In this document: in pieces, positions 1 through 6,271 of the stretch
Layout: each line of letters starts with the position of its first letter
How positions within the stretch are numbered: the first letter of the stretch is position 1
Assembly (NCBI GenBank): GCA_017610525.1
Contig: JAFCBW010000021.1
Span: 1 to 15,231, forward strand
Source: Candidatus Nanohalarchaeota archaeon
GTDB lineage: Archaea; EX4484-52; B79-G9
Direction of reading: 5' to 3'
DNA length: 15,231 bases
Translations under genes and position numbers: made by a program
Notes under the pieces: model-generated
What the model was told of the DNA's origin: nothing
Seen by the model: the letters and a program-made list of their open reading frames with translations, nothing else
Database searches by the model: none

Positions 1-378
1 CAATATCAGGCGCGTAAGTGATTTTTGTTCCTCATCAAACATCTCATGCCAGGAAAGAACATCATCTCCCTCATCAACAAAACAGAAACTCTCATCTTCA
101 GAATCTTTTATTTTTGTTGACATGTCCCCTGCATTAGCAGCAAAGTATTTTTCAAAAAGATGTTTCCAGCGCACAGGAACATCCCAATCACTCTGATCCT
201 TCTTATATTGTGCGCGCTTTGCCTTGAGGTATGCCGTCAGGATCTTAAAACCCAAATTCGTCTTTCCGGTCCTTCTGGATCCATATATGATTACGAATGT
301 GTCGCTGTTCTTCTGTTTCTGTCGTGCAAGAACAATCTTAATGAAGTTCGTAATGCAGAAAACATGTTCTCCTCTCAT
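1..378 (-). CDS. P-loop NTPase, N-terminal part (HerA/Zot-like packaging or assembly ATPase, partial)
   Basis: The reading frame starts with ATG at 378 and runs off the left edge, giving 126 residues. A Walker A motif, GSRRTGKT, lies at residues 33-40 after a hydrophobic strand (FVIIYG), and a Walker B-like FCFVDE at residues 98-103, so ATP binding and hydrolysis are well supported. The N-terminal helix before Walker A is basic and hydrophobic. The start overlaps the stop of the upstream 178-aa gene as ATGA, implying translational coupling and a common transcript. Archaeal viruses commonly encode a HerA/FtsK- or Zot-like ATPase for DNA packaging or virion extrusion, and the neighbouring capsid-type genes fit that role. 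The exact family is inferred: the C-terminal part, which would contain the sensor and arginine-finger elements, is outside the window. Another P-loop function, such as replication, remains possible. Confidence 0.8.
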   Translation of the reverse strand, partial: MRGEHVFCITNFIKIVLARQKQKNSDTFVIIYGSRRTGKTNLGFKILTAYLKAKRAQYKKDQSDWDVPVRWKHLFEKYFAANAGDMSTKIKDSEDESFCFVDEGDDVLSWHEMFDEEQKSLTRLIL

Positions 379-911
379 ATATTAGCATCCAACTCCAGGC
401 CTTCTTCATCAAGCATCTTTTCCATGCCCTTTTTTTTATTCTTTGATAATGATATCCTGAGTCCGCATTGTACGGCATAATCCCCCGCTTCAACCAGGAT
501 TGTTCTCAATTCAGATAAGAGTACAGGTAGATTACTTATTTGCTCATATTCTCTTGATTGTTTCCTTTCTGTCGTGATCGTTAATTTATATTTCAGTACC
601 GCGGCACGTACTTCTTTGTTCTCGAGATTTCCATGAAGTACCAGGCCGATCTGATCTAAGTCTGTAAGAAATTTATCCCTTTTTTCTTTGAGCTCTTGCT
701 TTAGCGGTATGGAGCACACATAGTCATTTATGATCCCGTATAATGTTTTTATGTTTTCCATTGTGGGATTTGAGTATGCGAGTCCAAGGTGGTCTGTGGC
801 AGTATGATATTTTTTACTCAAAACATACTTTTCATACTCTTTTGTCTTCCATGCCTCGCTTACGAGGTCCGTTTCTTCTTTATCTACAGTAATCACCACA
901 CCATGACTCAC
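375..911 (-). CDS. Hypothetical 178-aa charged helical protein, ATPase partner
   Basis: I do not recognise this family. The predicted protein is soluble, charged and mostly helical, with no signal peptide or membrane segment; the stretch around residues 70-90 (KQELKEKRDKFLTDL) could form a short coiled coil, and the C-terminus is Lys/Glu-rich. The only in-frame start not preceded by a stop is GTG at 911; a TAA lies at 938-936, and GTG codons 5 and 6 are alternatives. No clear Shine-Dalgarno precedes it, which suits a short-leader transcript from a TATA-like ATTATATC near 947-940. Its stop overlaps the ATPase start (ATGA at 378-375), so the two genes are probably co-translated and may act together. 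It is transcribed divergently from the structural cluster, across the palindromic control region at 954-989. Confidence 0.75.
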   Translation of the reverse strand: MSHGVVITVDKEETDLVSEAWKTKEYEKYVLSKKYHTATDHLGLAYSNPTMENIKTLYGIINDYVCSIPLKQELKEKRDKFLTDLDQIGLVLHGNLENKEVRAAVLKYKLTITTERKQSREYEQISNLPVLLSELRTILVEAGDYAVQCGLRISLSKNKKKGMEKMLDEEGLELDANI

Positions 912-953
912 ACACGCAGATGGAGAGAGGTTATCTTAATGATATAATACTCT

Positions 954-989
954 AAACCTGCGAAAGATTTATAACCCTTTCGCAGGTTT
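954..989. promoter_or_regulatory. Divergent promoter/operator: 13-bp perfect dyad around a shared TATA box
   Basis: Arms AAACCTGCGAAAG (954-966) and CTTTCGCAGGTTT (977-989) are exact reverse complements separated by 10 bases that contain TTTATAA. Read rightward, TTTATAACC is followed by CTTTCGCAGG and then ATG at 1002; read leftward, TTATAAAT is followed by the same CTTTCGCAGG. The element therefore looks like one promoter unit placed in both directions. The outward CGAAAG of each arm could also serve as BRE for the opposite promoter. The same TATA-plus-CTTTCG combination recurs at 2458 and 2865. A dimeric regulator binding just downstream of TATA is the inferred function. Confidence 0.75.
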
Positions 990-1001
990 TATATGTTATT
1001 C

Positions 1002-1484
1002 ATGGAGAATACATCTAGTTCATATCCCGCTCAACAACAGCAAATGCCTCAATTCCAGACAACACCCCCACTTCTGAATATGATTGACTGGCTGCTTGAA
1101 CTCCCATCTGTGCCGTTATCATTGAAAAATCAATTTTTTATGTTGTGGGAGTTACCTGTTTTTTCAAATCTTGACGCAATGGATATACAAAGATTACTTC
1201 TAAAATTCAAGGAGTGGACTATCCTTTTTAAGTGGTATATTCCAGATCGGTGTTGGTGTAATGTTCAATCATTTTCTGATACTGTAAAAGTAAACTCTCA
1301 GTCTAGTAAAACAGTCAAGTTAGAGATGGATCTTAACATGCTTTTCAATCTTTTATATCAGGCGTATTATATGCAACTCACCCGTGGAAAAAATGGTTTT
1401 ACTGTTCGTGAAATGACATCGGTACGGCAAATCATTAAGGGTGAGAATGAAGAGGAGAAAAAGAAAAAATGGACATTATTTTAG
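1002..1484 (+). CDS. Hypothetical 160-aa protein, first gene of capsid operon
   Basis: The family is not recognised. The N-terminus is a Gln/Pro/Thr-rich, probably disordered leader (residues 3-25). It is followed by an aromatic- and Leu-rich helical domain (LLNMIDWLLELPSVPLSL, then FFMLWELPVF), a region with RCWCNV, and a strongly basic/acidic C-terminal tail. No obvious transmembrane segment or signal peptide is present. I chose ATG 1002 over ATG 993 because the TATA box at 968-975 predicts a transcription start near 998, giving an almost leaderless message that begins upstream of 1002 but downstream of 993. It stops at 1484, and the next gene begins 10 bases later behind a GGTGAT ribosome binding site, so they form one operon. 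A virion-associated or assembly role is inferred only from position beside the capsid-type gene. Confidence 0.75.
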   Translation: MENTSSSYPAQQQQMPQFQTTPPLLNMIDWLLELPSVPLSLKNQFFMLWELPVFSNLDAMDIQRLLLKFKEWTILFKWYIPDRCWCNVQSFSDTVKVNSQSSKTVKLEMDLNMLFNLLYQAYYMQLTRGKNGFTVREMTSVRQIIKGENEEEKKKKWTLF

Positions 1485-1494
1485 GTGATAGACT

Positions 1495-2256
1495 ATGTTG
1501 GTGAATATTGCGTTTTGTGTTGTGGGTGTGCTTTTTGGGTATATTGCGTATGATATGAAATTAAGAAAAAGAAAAGGATTGCAGCTTCTTGTTTCTGCGG
1601 TACTTAAAAACAGGCCCATTGTCTTTCTTGAAACGAAAACAACAACATACATACAGCCGATAATCAAGACATTTCATAATATCGGGATTACAGAGAATAA
1701 GGAACTTGTGATCATTCCGCCGGCAACATTGAAAGTATGCCCGACTCTAAGGGTGCAGATAGGACATGGTGATTTATACCGTTCTATTCTAGTGCCGTCC
1801 GAGGTACCGAAATTCAGGGATATGCTCGCTAAAGAGCAGGGATGGAGTAATGATGAAATAGCGGACTTTTTTGAGAAGATAATGACGATTCCAAAATCAG
1901 AGCTTAAAGCTACCTTGGAAGAGGATGAGGTTAAATCTACACTGAATGTTGCGGTTAAGGATTCAAAGAAAAAGGATACAAAATATGATGTATATAAACT
2001 TGTGCCCTCTACAGTCCAGGATTTTATTTATAGTGGTCTTAATCGCGTATCTATATTTGATATGTTGAAAAATCTGGTTGATCAGCGTGAGCTTGAGAAG
2101 TTAGGGCAGAAGAATTGGTTTGCAATCGCGATGGCAATTTTCATAGTATTAATGGGCCTTGGAGTTGTTGTGTCGATGGTATTGCCTGCTATCGGGCCGT
2201 TCCTAACTGCATCTACAGATGTTGCGAATATAATCCCGCCGCAGAGGATAGGATAG
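1495..2256 (+). CDS. Membrane-anchored 253-aa protein, N- and C-terminal hydrophobic segments
   Basis: No family is recognised. Residues 3-20 form a hydrophobic helix followed by a basic KLRKRKG stop-transfer stretch. A soluble mixed domain of about 180 residues follows, and the end (NWFAIAMAIFIVLMGLGVVV, then a second hydrophobic run ending in AIGPFL) provides one or two further membrane helices. The C-terminal helix carries IVLMGLG, reminiscent of VLMGLAL in the capsid-like protein encoded at 2490 and VLMGIAL in the protein encoded at 6272. AGGTGAT at 1483-1489 is a good Shine-Dalgarno for ATG 1495. The gene is co-directional with the capsid-type gene. A virion membrane or assembly scaffold protein is the inferred role; confidence is high that it is a gene, low on function. 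Confidence 0.8.
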   Translation: MLVNIAFCVVGVLFGYIAYDMKLRKRKGLQLLVSAVLKNRPIVFLETKTTTYIQPIIKTFHNIGITENKELVIIPPATLKVCPTLRVQIGHGDLYRSILVPSEVPKFRDMLAKEQGWSNDEIADFFEKIMTIPKSELKATLEEDEVKSTLNVAVKDSKKKDTKYDVYKLVPSTVQDFIYSGLNRVSIFDMLKNLVDQRELEKLGQKNWFAIAMAIFIVLMGLGVVVSMVLPAIGPFLTASTDVANIIPPQRIG

Positions 2257-2259
2257 TCT

Positions 2260-2487
2260 ATGGATAAATGTGAAGATCTATTGGTGGGTTTTATGCTCTT
2301 GGCTCTTCTGTTAGGGGCAGTCATCTATTTTGTGAATGCGGATGCTGCATTTTACTGTGAGAATTATTGTGAGGTGCAGGATCTAAATTTTTCCGGGTAT
2401 ACTCCTGGAAATTGTGAGTGTATGACTATTGGATTAATCCCTCAGTCTATGGGCGGCTTTATAAATCTTTCGGTAGTATATGGTTAG
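2260..2487 (+). CDS. Small membrane protein with Cys-containing ectodomain (75 aa)
   Basis: Residues 6-26 form a hydrophobic helix ending near VNADA, which could be an uncleaved anchor or a signal peptide cleaved after Ala. The remaining 45-50 residues contain Cys33, Cys37, Cys52 and Cys54 (CENYC, then CEC), a pattern suited to disulfides or a metal site outside the cell, and one N-x-S sequon. The gene begins three bases after the stop of the upstream gene, behind a GAGGATAGG stretch. Its last codons (residues about 66-75) double as promoter DNA for the capsid-like gene: TTTATAAATCTTTCGG encodes part of GFINLSVVYG. A minor envelope protein is plausible; the family is not recognised. Confidence 0.7.
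   Translation: MDKCEDLLVGFMLLALLLGAVIYFVNADAAFYCENYCEVQDLNFSGYTPGNCECMTIGLIPQSMGGFINLSVVYG
2458..2480 (+). promoter_or_regulatory. Internal promoter for the capsid-like gene (TATA + CTTTCG box)
   Basis: TTTATAAAT at 2458-2466 is followed directly by CTTTCGG. Fourteen bases, TTATAAATCTTTCG, are identical to the leftward side of the divergent promoter at 954-989. The TATA centre is about 28 bases before ATG 2490, the spacing expected for a leaderless archaeal transcript. The element sits inside the 3' end of the preceding coding region and would allow strong, separate transcription of the capsid-like gene, ending at the terminator at 2818-2857. Confidence 0.7.
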
Positions 2488-2489
2488 GC

Positions 2490-2798
2490 ATGCAACTACT
2501 CGATAAGCTAAAACACACCCGAGGTAGAAAAGGAGAATCAGTATATAATGCAGCACTTGGTGTTGTATCCGTGCTTGTTCTGTTATTTGTAGCGCTATTT
2601 TTGATCCAGCAAGTAACAGGTGTAACATCAATCGACAACACAAGCGCACTATACTCAACGTATACAGCTTTGACAACAAGCGTTGGAACAGTATATACTG
2701 TGTTAATACTCGTCATCATCATTGTGCTGATGGGTCTTGCTCTCCGTGCCATGGGTGGATTTGGTGGAAAAGACGGTGCCGGCGGAGCACAGGTTTAA
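2490..2798 (+). CDS. Putative major capsid protein, spindle-virus VP1-like two-helix protein (102 aa)
   Basis: The 102-residue product has a basic N-terminus (KLKHTRGRKGE), a hydrophobic helix at about residues 22-45, a short polar Ser/Thr/Tyr-rich turn, and a second helix at about residues 67-92 (GTVYTVLILVIIIVLMGLAL). It ends in a Gly/Ala-rich tail (GGFGGKDGAGGAQV). This two-helix hairpin and length match the major capsid proteins of spindle-shaped archaeal viruses (SSV VP1 and relatives); similarity is by architecture, not an alignment. I chose ATG 2490 because the promoter at 2458 predicts initiation about there, so the message would be leaderless; the upstream in-frame ATG at 2418 lies before the TATA box. 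Own promoter plus dedicated terminator suggest high expression, as expected for a capsid protein. An archaellin/pilin is unlikely since no prepilin cleavage site is visible. Confidence 0.65.
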   Translation: MQLLDKLKHTRGRKGESVYNAALGVVSVLVLLFVALFLIQQVTGVTSIDNTSALYSTYTALTTSVGTVYTVLILVIIIVLMGLALRAMGGFGGKDGAGGAQV

Positions 2799-2817
2799 AG
2801 CCTATCTGCTGACACAT

Positions 2818-2857
2818 AAGCCCCCCTTCGGGGCTTCATTTTTCTTTTTTTCTTTTT
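2818..2857 (+). terminator. Hairpin plus T-tract terminator after capsid-like gene
   Basis: AAGCCCC at 2818-2824 pairs with GGGGCTT at 2830-2836 (7 bp, loop CCTTC). A nearly continuous T-rich run follows to 2857. Archaeal termination depends on such T-tracts. It lies 20 bases after the capsid-like stop codon and just before the next promoter. Confidence 0.75.
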
Positions 2858-2864
2858 GAGATAG

Positions 2865-2887
2865 TTTTAAAAGTCTTTCGGAGGTTC
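2865..2887 (+). promoter_or_regulatory. Promoter of the late cluster (TATA + CTTTCG box)
   Basis: TTTTAAAA at 2865-2872 is followed by GT and CTTTCGGAGGTTC (2875-2887), which matches 11 of 13 bases of the dyad arm CTTTCGCAGGTTT at 977-989. The spacing between TATA and CTTTCG is the same as in the other two promoters. Predicted transcription start is near 2895, giving a leader of about 10 bases before ATG 2905. GGAGG inside this box is too far upstream, and probably not transcribed, so it is unlikely to be a ribosome binding site. Confidence 0.65.
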
Positions 2888-2904
2888 TCTATACATTTGA
2901 TAAG

Positions 2905-3318
2905 ATGAATTTATACGATAATGCTGTGGTTGTAGTTTCTGTTGTTGTTTTGCTATTTTTTGGAATATATGCGACATCTATTATTTCGGATTCGTTGTTC
3001 CCTGAGAGTTCGCTATATGATTTTTCTTATGCCACTTTGACAAATTCAACATCACAGCAGATTAATACCACCCTAAATGCTTCTTATAGTTTTGATATTG
3101 GAACTTTTGCGGATGATATAGAGGGGGCGACTCCGCGTAAGGAAATCACAACTTCTGTCCTGAACACAAACACATCTGCGCAAAGTGTTACGGTGTATCT
3201 TAATGATGCTTCTATTGGCTCGTTTTCTGCTGCGGGAAGTACCACAACAACACATACTTTCAGTTCTGTGGGCTGGGTTGAGAGCGCACAGAATAATGTT
3301 ACTTACGAGGTTGGATGA
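2905..3318 (+). CDS. Membrane-anchored beta-rich surface protein (137 aa)
   Basis: Residues 7-28 (VVVVSVVVLLFFGIYATSII) form a single hydrophobic segment near the N-terminus, followed by about 108 residues rich in Ser, Thr, Asn and alternating hydrophobics, with several N-x-S/T sequons. The latter half (VTVYLNDASIGSF, then TTTHTFSSVGW) reads like an Ig/fibronectin-type beta sandwich that ends at the C-terminus. The family is not recognised. It is the first gene behind the promoter at 2865, with the LamG genes just downstream, so a virion surface or spike-base protein is a reasonable inference. The start has a leader too short for a Shine-Dalgarno, matching the leaderless style of the other promoter-proximal genes in this window. 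Confidence 0.72.
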   Translation: MNLYDNAVVVVSVVVLLFFGIYATSIISDSLFPESSLYDFSYATLTNSTSQQINTTLNASYSFDIGTFADDIEGATPRKEITTSVLNTNTSAQSVTVYLNDASIGSFSAAGSTTTTHTFSSVGWVESAQNNVTYEVG

Positions 3319-3406
3319 TGATGATTACGAAAATTATTGGGAGTGCAAATCTGACGCACTGCTCTGTGGAGAAATAATGGAGAAGGTGTTGTTTTATGAA
3401 TGTTAA
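3311..3406 (+). other. Gap between 137-aa and LamG genes with two overlapping micro-ORFs
   Basis: Two short frames could be translated here. One begins ATG 3315 (ATGATGATG) and encodes 20 aa to TAA 3375-3377. The other begins TTG 3311, encodes 31 acidic residues with three Cys (starting DDDDYENYWEC) and overlaps the LamG start at 3396. Neither has a recognisable motif; both may be meaningless. Confidence 0.2.
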
Positions 3407-4412
3407 GAAAATTATTATTTTGGCTAGTATGTTTTTGATAGTATGCGCAGCGTGGACGTATGCAGACACATATCACTATTCCGACAGGATCGAGATTGAC
3501 GGGAATCCAGTAATGGTGTCTGGGAGCCCGTGGACAGATTCGCAGAACGCAGATGGGAATGATTTGACAAACGTATCTACTTTCCGACATGTATCTGAGC
3601 AGGGCAAAGTATTGAATCTTAACTTTAATAATCGTAGTATTCTGAATCAAGTACTCGACAGTTCAGGATATAATTTTCATGCTAACAAATATACTGGAAC
3701 CGCTAATGAACCAATATATCACTCTACAGGAGGGTTTAATAATGGCGGGTATTATGAGTTTGATGGTTCAGCAGATTATATGTATATTGATGATTCAGAC
3801 TATCTTGATTTTACAACTGCATTTTCAATTGAGTTATGGATAAGAACTAGCACGTCTGGTACGGGTGGACTAATATCGAAAATGGATACTAACGATAATG
3901 CATATTTACTAGTGAAATCTTCTGAGAATTATGCTAATTTATATGTAGCAAATACAAGTAGTGCATGGCAGTCACATATTCTAGGAACAACACCACTAAA
4001 TGATGGAAATTGGCATCATATTATTGGTGTGTATAATGAAACAAATCCATTGAAGTTATATGTTGATGGCGTTAGTGAAGGCGCAATAACGGGTGATGAA
4101 CCAGCAACAATCAGAGTAAATACACAGGTAATAAGAATAGGTAAATATTCTAATGTAGAATATGGTGGAGACATGGATGAAGTGGTAATCTATAATCGGG
4201 CATTATCGGAAGATGAAGCAATAAGAAAGTATAATCAATGGACAGAGGGATATGATGCGTTTGTATATCAGCAAGACATAAAAGTAAACTTAACAGGAAT
4301 ATTCCCTCAACATGATTTCTACATTTTATCTAATCAGAAGTTATGTTGGAATGATGACTGTACGGCTTACGAATATTGGAATGGTACTCATAAACTAGAG
4401 GTATATCCATGA
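3396..4412 (+). CDS. Secreted LamG-domain (concanavalin A-like jelly-roll) protein, 338 aa
   Basis: A signal peptide occupies residues 1-23 (basic MNVKK, hydrophobic core, cleavage near TYA). Residues 25-70 include ADGNDLTNVSTF, similar in style to attachment segments in phage tail-fibre proteins. A LamG/concanavalin A-like domain covers about residues 90-280. Its hallmarks are YEFDGSADYMYI, FSIELWIRTS, GNWHHIIGVY, LKLYVDGVSEG and MDEVVIYNRALSEDE. The last 55 residues form a separate small domain with two Cys. LamG domains typically bind glycans, and the spindle-shaped virus PAV1 is known to encode such proteins, so host attachment is the likely role. GGAG and AGGTG precede ATG 3396. Its stop overlaps the next LamG gene start (ATGA at 4409). 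No transmembrane anchor is seen after the signal peptide, so it must be held by partners. Confidence 0.85.
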   Translation: MNVKKIIILASMFLIVCAAWTYADTYHYSDRIEIDGNPVMVSGSPWTDSQNADGNDLTNVSTFRHVSEQGKVLNLNFNNRSILNQVLDSSGYNFHANKYTGTANEPIYHSTGGFNNGGYYEFDGSADYMYIDDSDYLDFTTAFSIELWIRTSTSGTGGLISKMDTNDNAYLLVKSSENYANLYVANTSSAWQSHILGTTPLNDGNWHHIIGVYNETNPLKLYVDGVSEGAITGDEPATIRVNTQVIRIGKYSNVEYGGDMDEVVIYNRALSEDEAIRKYNQWTEGYDAFVYQQDIKVNLTGIFPQHDFYILSNQKLCWNDDCTAYEYWNGTHKLEVYP

Positions 4413-6166
4413 AAATGATAATTCCGTTTTTATTCGTAATTACGTGTATGTTAAGTGTCGGCTATGGACTGCCAGTTGATTTCAGTAGATTATCTATTGT
4501 TGGAGATTATCATTTTAATTATGATTTTTTATATGACAATAGTACAATGGCTTATGATTTTTCTGGAAACTCAAATAAGTGCATTTTAAAAGAAATGAAT
4601 GAGGGGCTTGATAATGGCAGTTCTGGACGGATAAGTTCTGGAAAATATGGAAAAGCGATTGAGTATGATGGTTCCAATGATTATCTTGATTGTGGGAATG
4701 ATGCAAGTTTAGATACTTCTGTTAGTGGATATAATTATTATAATCAAACAAATGTAGGTATTATTCTGGATGAGACACAACATTCTGGAACGACATCTCC
4801 GCATACGGCTTCGGTAGTAAGACCAAATGCAACAGGAAAATATGACGGACATACATATTGGATTTACGTTGGTGAGCAAGGTAATGGGAATATTGATTTA
4901 TGGTATGCCGAAAATCTAACAAATGCAAGTGACTGGACAACGTATGGTTCAAATCCAATAATCAGTGGAAATGAAGCAAGATGGGCTACTGTTTTATATG
5001 AAAATAATGAGTTCTGGATGGTACACACATTAGAATATGCATCTGGAGGATATTCGGTGATGAAGAACTCCTCTGATGGAATAACATTTAATGTATATGA
5101 TAATGTTACAAATGACTTTACTGATGTTCAAGGTAGAGGTTATTTCAATCCATTCTTACTAAAAGGACACGATGATGTGTTTCACTTGATGTTTCAATAT
5201 GATGACGGTTCTGTAGAACAGACACATATTCGTAGTTCGTCAACAATACAGGGACTTGTAGGTGCAAGTACAACTACAATCGGACAAACAACAGAAGGAA
5301 TTTATTCAAAAGCACCAAGCATGTTTTATAGGGATAATCTTTATTGGCTGCTTACAGAAGGAGACCATGACTCAAATTGGAACACTTATGCCTATTATAA
5401 TACAGAACCAAATACATCTTCATTTTTAGAGAGTGTTGATAGTTCGATACTAACAGATAATACGGCATGTCCATTTCCATATATTGAAGGCGATATACTG
5501 TATGATTTTGTTTGTTATGAAGAAGGTGGAAGCACATGGAAACTGGCATTGCATACTTCTGACTTGACAGAATCATTGACAGAATATACCGATTCAACAA
5601 ATGATTTAACTGTTGAAGCGTGGATTAAAACATCTATGGGTGGTAGTGGAGGAATAATATCAAAAGATTCCGGTAATGGTTTGGACAAAACATGGTTGCT
5701 ATATAAAGCTTCTGGTTCAGATTCGATTGTATTCTATGTTACTAATTCTACAGAAAGTTGGTCGGCACAAATAGAGGGTACGACTACGGTTCATGATGGA
5801 AATTGGCATTATATTGTTGGGGTTTATCAGTCACCAAATACCCTTAAATTATATATCGATGGAACAGAGGAAGGAAGTCTTGTTGGGACAGTACCTCCTA
5901 AGATTAGAAAGAATGAAGAATCTTTGGTTATTGGTAAGTGGATGACGAGTGAGTTTGATGGAATAATTGATGAAGCTGGCGTTTGGAATCGTGCGTTTTC
6001 TGATGCAGAAGTATTGGAAAGATATAATGAACGTCTGTGTATTGAAACTAATCCGTCTGTAAATTGTTCATATACAACAATTCAATATGGCTCTGAATTG
6101 TATCTTGACAATGTAACTTACACGGCACAGACGATACACTACAAGAATATTACAATAATAAGATGA
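4409..6166 (+). CDS. Secreted LamG protein interrupted by a five-bladed beta-propeller-like insert, 585 aa
   Basis: A signal peptide covers residues 1-20. The first part of a LamG domain is at about 38-104 (AIEYDGSNDYLDCG) and the rest at about 396-545 (NDLTVEAWIKTS, GNWHYIVGVY, LKLYIDGTEEG, IIDEAGVWNRAFSDAE). The second part is closely similar to the LamG of the upstream gene, so the pair are probably paralogues. Between them, residues 105-395 contain five repeating units of about 45-60 residues with blade-like motifs (HTYWIYVGEQG, NEFWMVHTLE, DVFHLMFQYDD, DNLYWLLTEGD, ILYDFVCYEE). These resemble GH43/GH32-type propellers. The position where GH43 enzymes carry the acidic EGP motif reads SKAP here, and no clear N-terminal catalytic Asp is visible, so it is probably a binding module. 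Its role is inferred as receptor or glycan binding. Confidence 0.82.
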   Translation: MKMIIPFLFVITCMLSVGYGLPVDFSRLSIVGDYHFNYDFLYDNSTMAYDFSGNSNKCILKEMNEGLDNGSSGRISSGKYGKAIEYDGSNDYLDCGNDASLDTSVSGYNYYNQTNVGIILDETQHSGTTSPHTASVVRPNATGKYDGHTYWIYVGEQGNGNIDLWYAENLTNASDWTTYGSNPIISGNEARWATVLYENNEFWMVHTLEYASGGYSVMKNSSDGITFNVYDNVTNDFTDVQGRGYFNPFLLKGHDDVFHLMFQYDDGSVEQTHIRSSSTIQGLVGASTTTIGQTTEGIYSKAPSMFYRDNLYWLLTEGDHDSNWNTYAYYNTEPNTSSFLESVDSSILTDNTACPFPYIEGDILYDFVCYEEGGSTWKLALHTSDLTESLTEYTDSTNDLTVEAWIKTSMGGSGGIISKDSGNGLDKTWLLYKASGSDSIVFYVTNSTESWSAQIEGTTTVHDGNWHYIVGVYQSPNTLKLYIDGTEEGSLVGTVPPKIRKNEESLVIGKWMTSEFDGIIDEAGVWNRAFSDAEVLERYNERLCIETNPSVNCSYTTIQYGSELYLDNVTYTAQTIHYKNITIIR

Positions 6167-6271
6167 GTGCGAATCTCATTGAGAGGTTTGAGGATCATAA
6201 TAAACGGCCTGGCTGACGAAGCTCCAAAAGAGCAAGGATGAAGCCAACTATAGGCCAAAGAGAAGATTGAT
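6167..6271 (+). other. 105-base gap with two micro-ORFs and a bulged inverted repeat
   Basis: ATG 6163 overlaps the preceding stop and opens a 17-aa frame ending at 6216; ATG 6238 opens a 10-aa frame ending at 6270, one base before the next gene. Bases 6206-6214 (GGCCTGGCT) can pair with AGCC 6242-6245 and AGGCC 6252-6256 across a six-base bulge. I see no convincing promoter and no recognisable protein; function, if any, is unknown. Confidence 0.25.

Noticed and set aside
160..480. Plus-strand open frame opposite the ATPase
   Set aside because: It overlaps the Walker-motif ATPase and its partner on the other strand and shows no motif of its own.
2490..2798. Capsid-like protein as a type IV pilin or archaellin
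   Set aside because: No prepilin peptidase site before the first helix, and the second helix and Gly/Ala tail fit a spindle-virus hairpin better.
3185..3406. 73-residue plus-strand frame across the end of the 137-aa gene
   Set aside because: Most of it is the shifted reading of the 137-aa gene; only the last 31 codons are outside it, and these are noted as a doubtful micro-ORF.
6206..6256. Bulged inverted repeat between the LamG and 213-aa genes as a structured RNA
   Set aside because: The stem is short with a six-base bulge, and there is no T-tract or conserved RNA motif.
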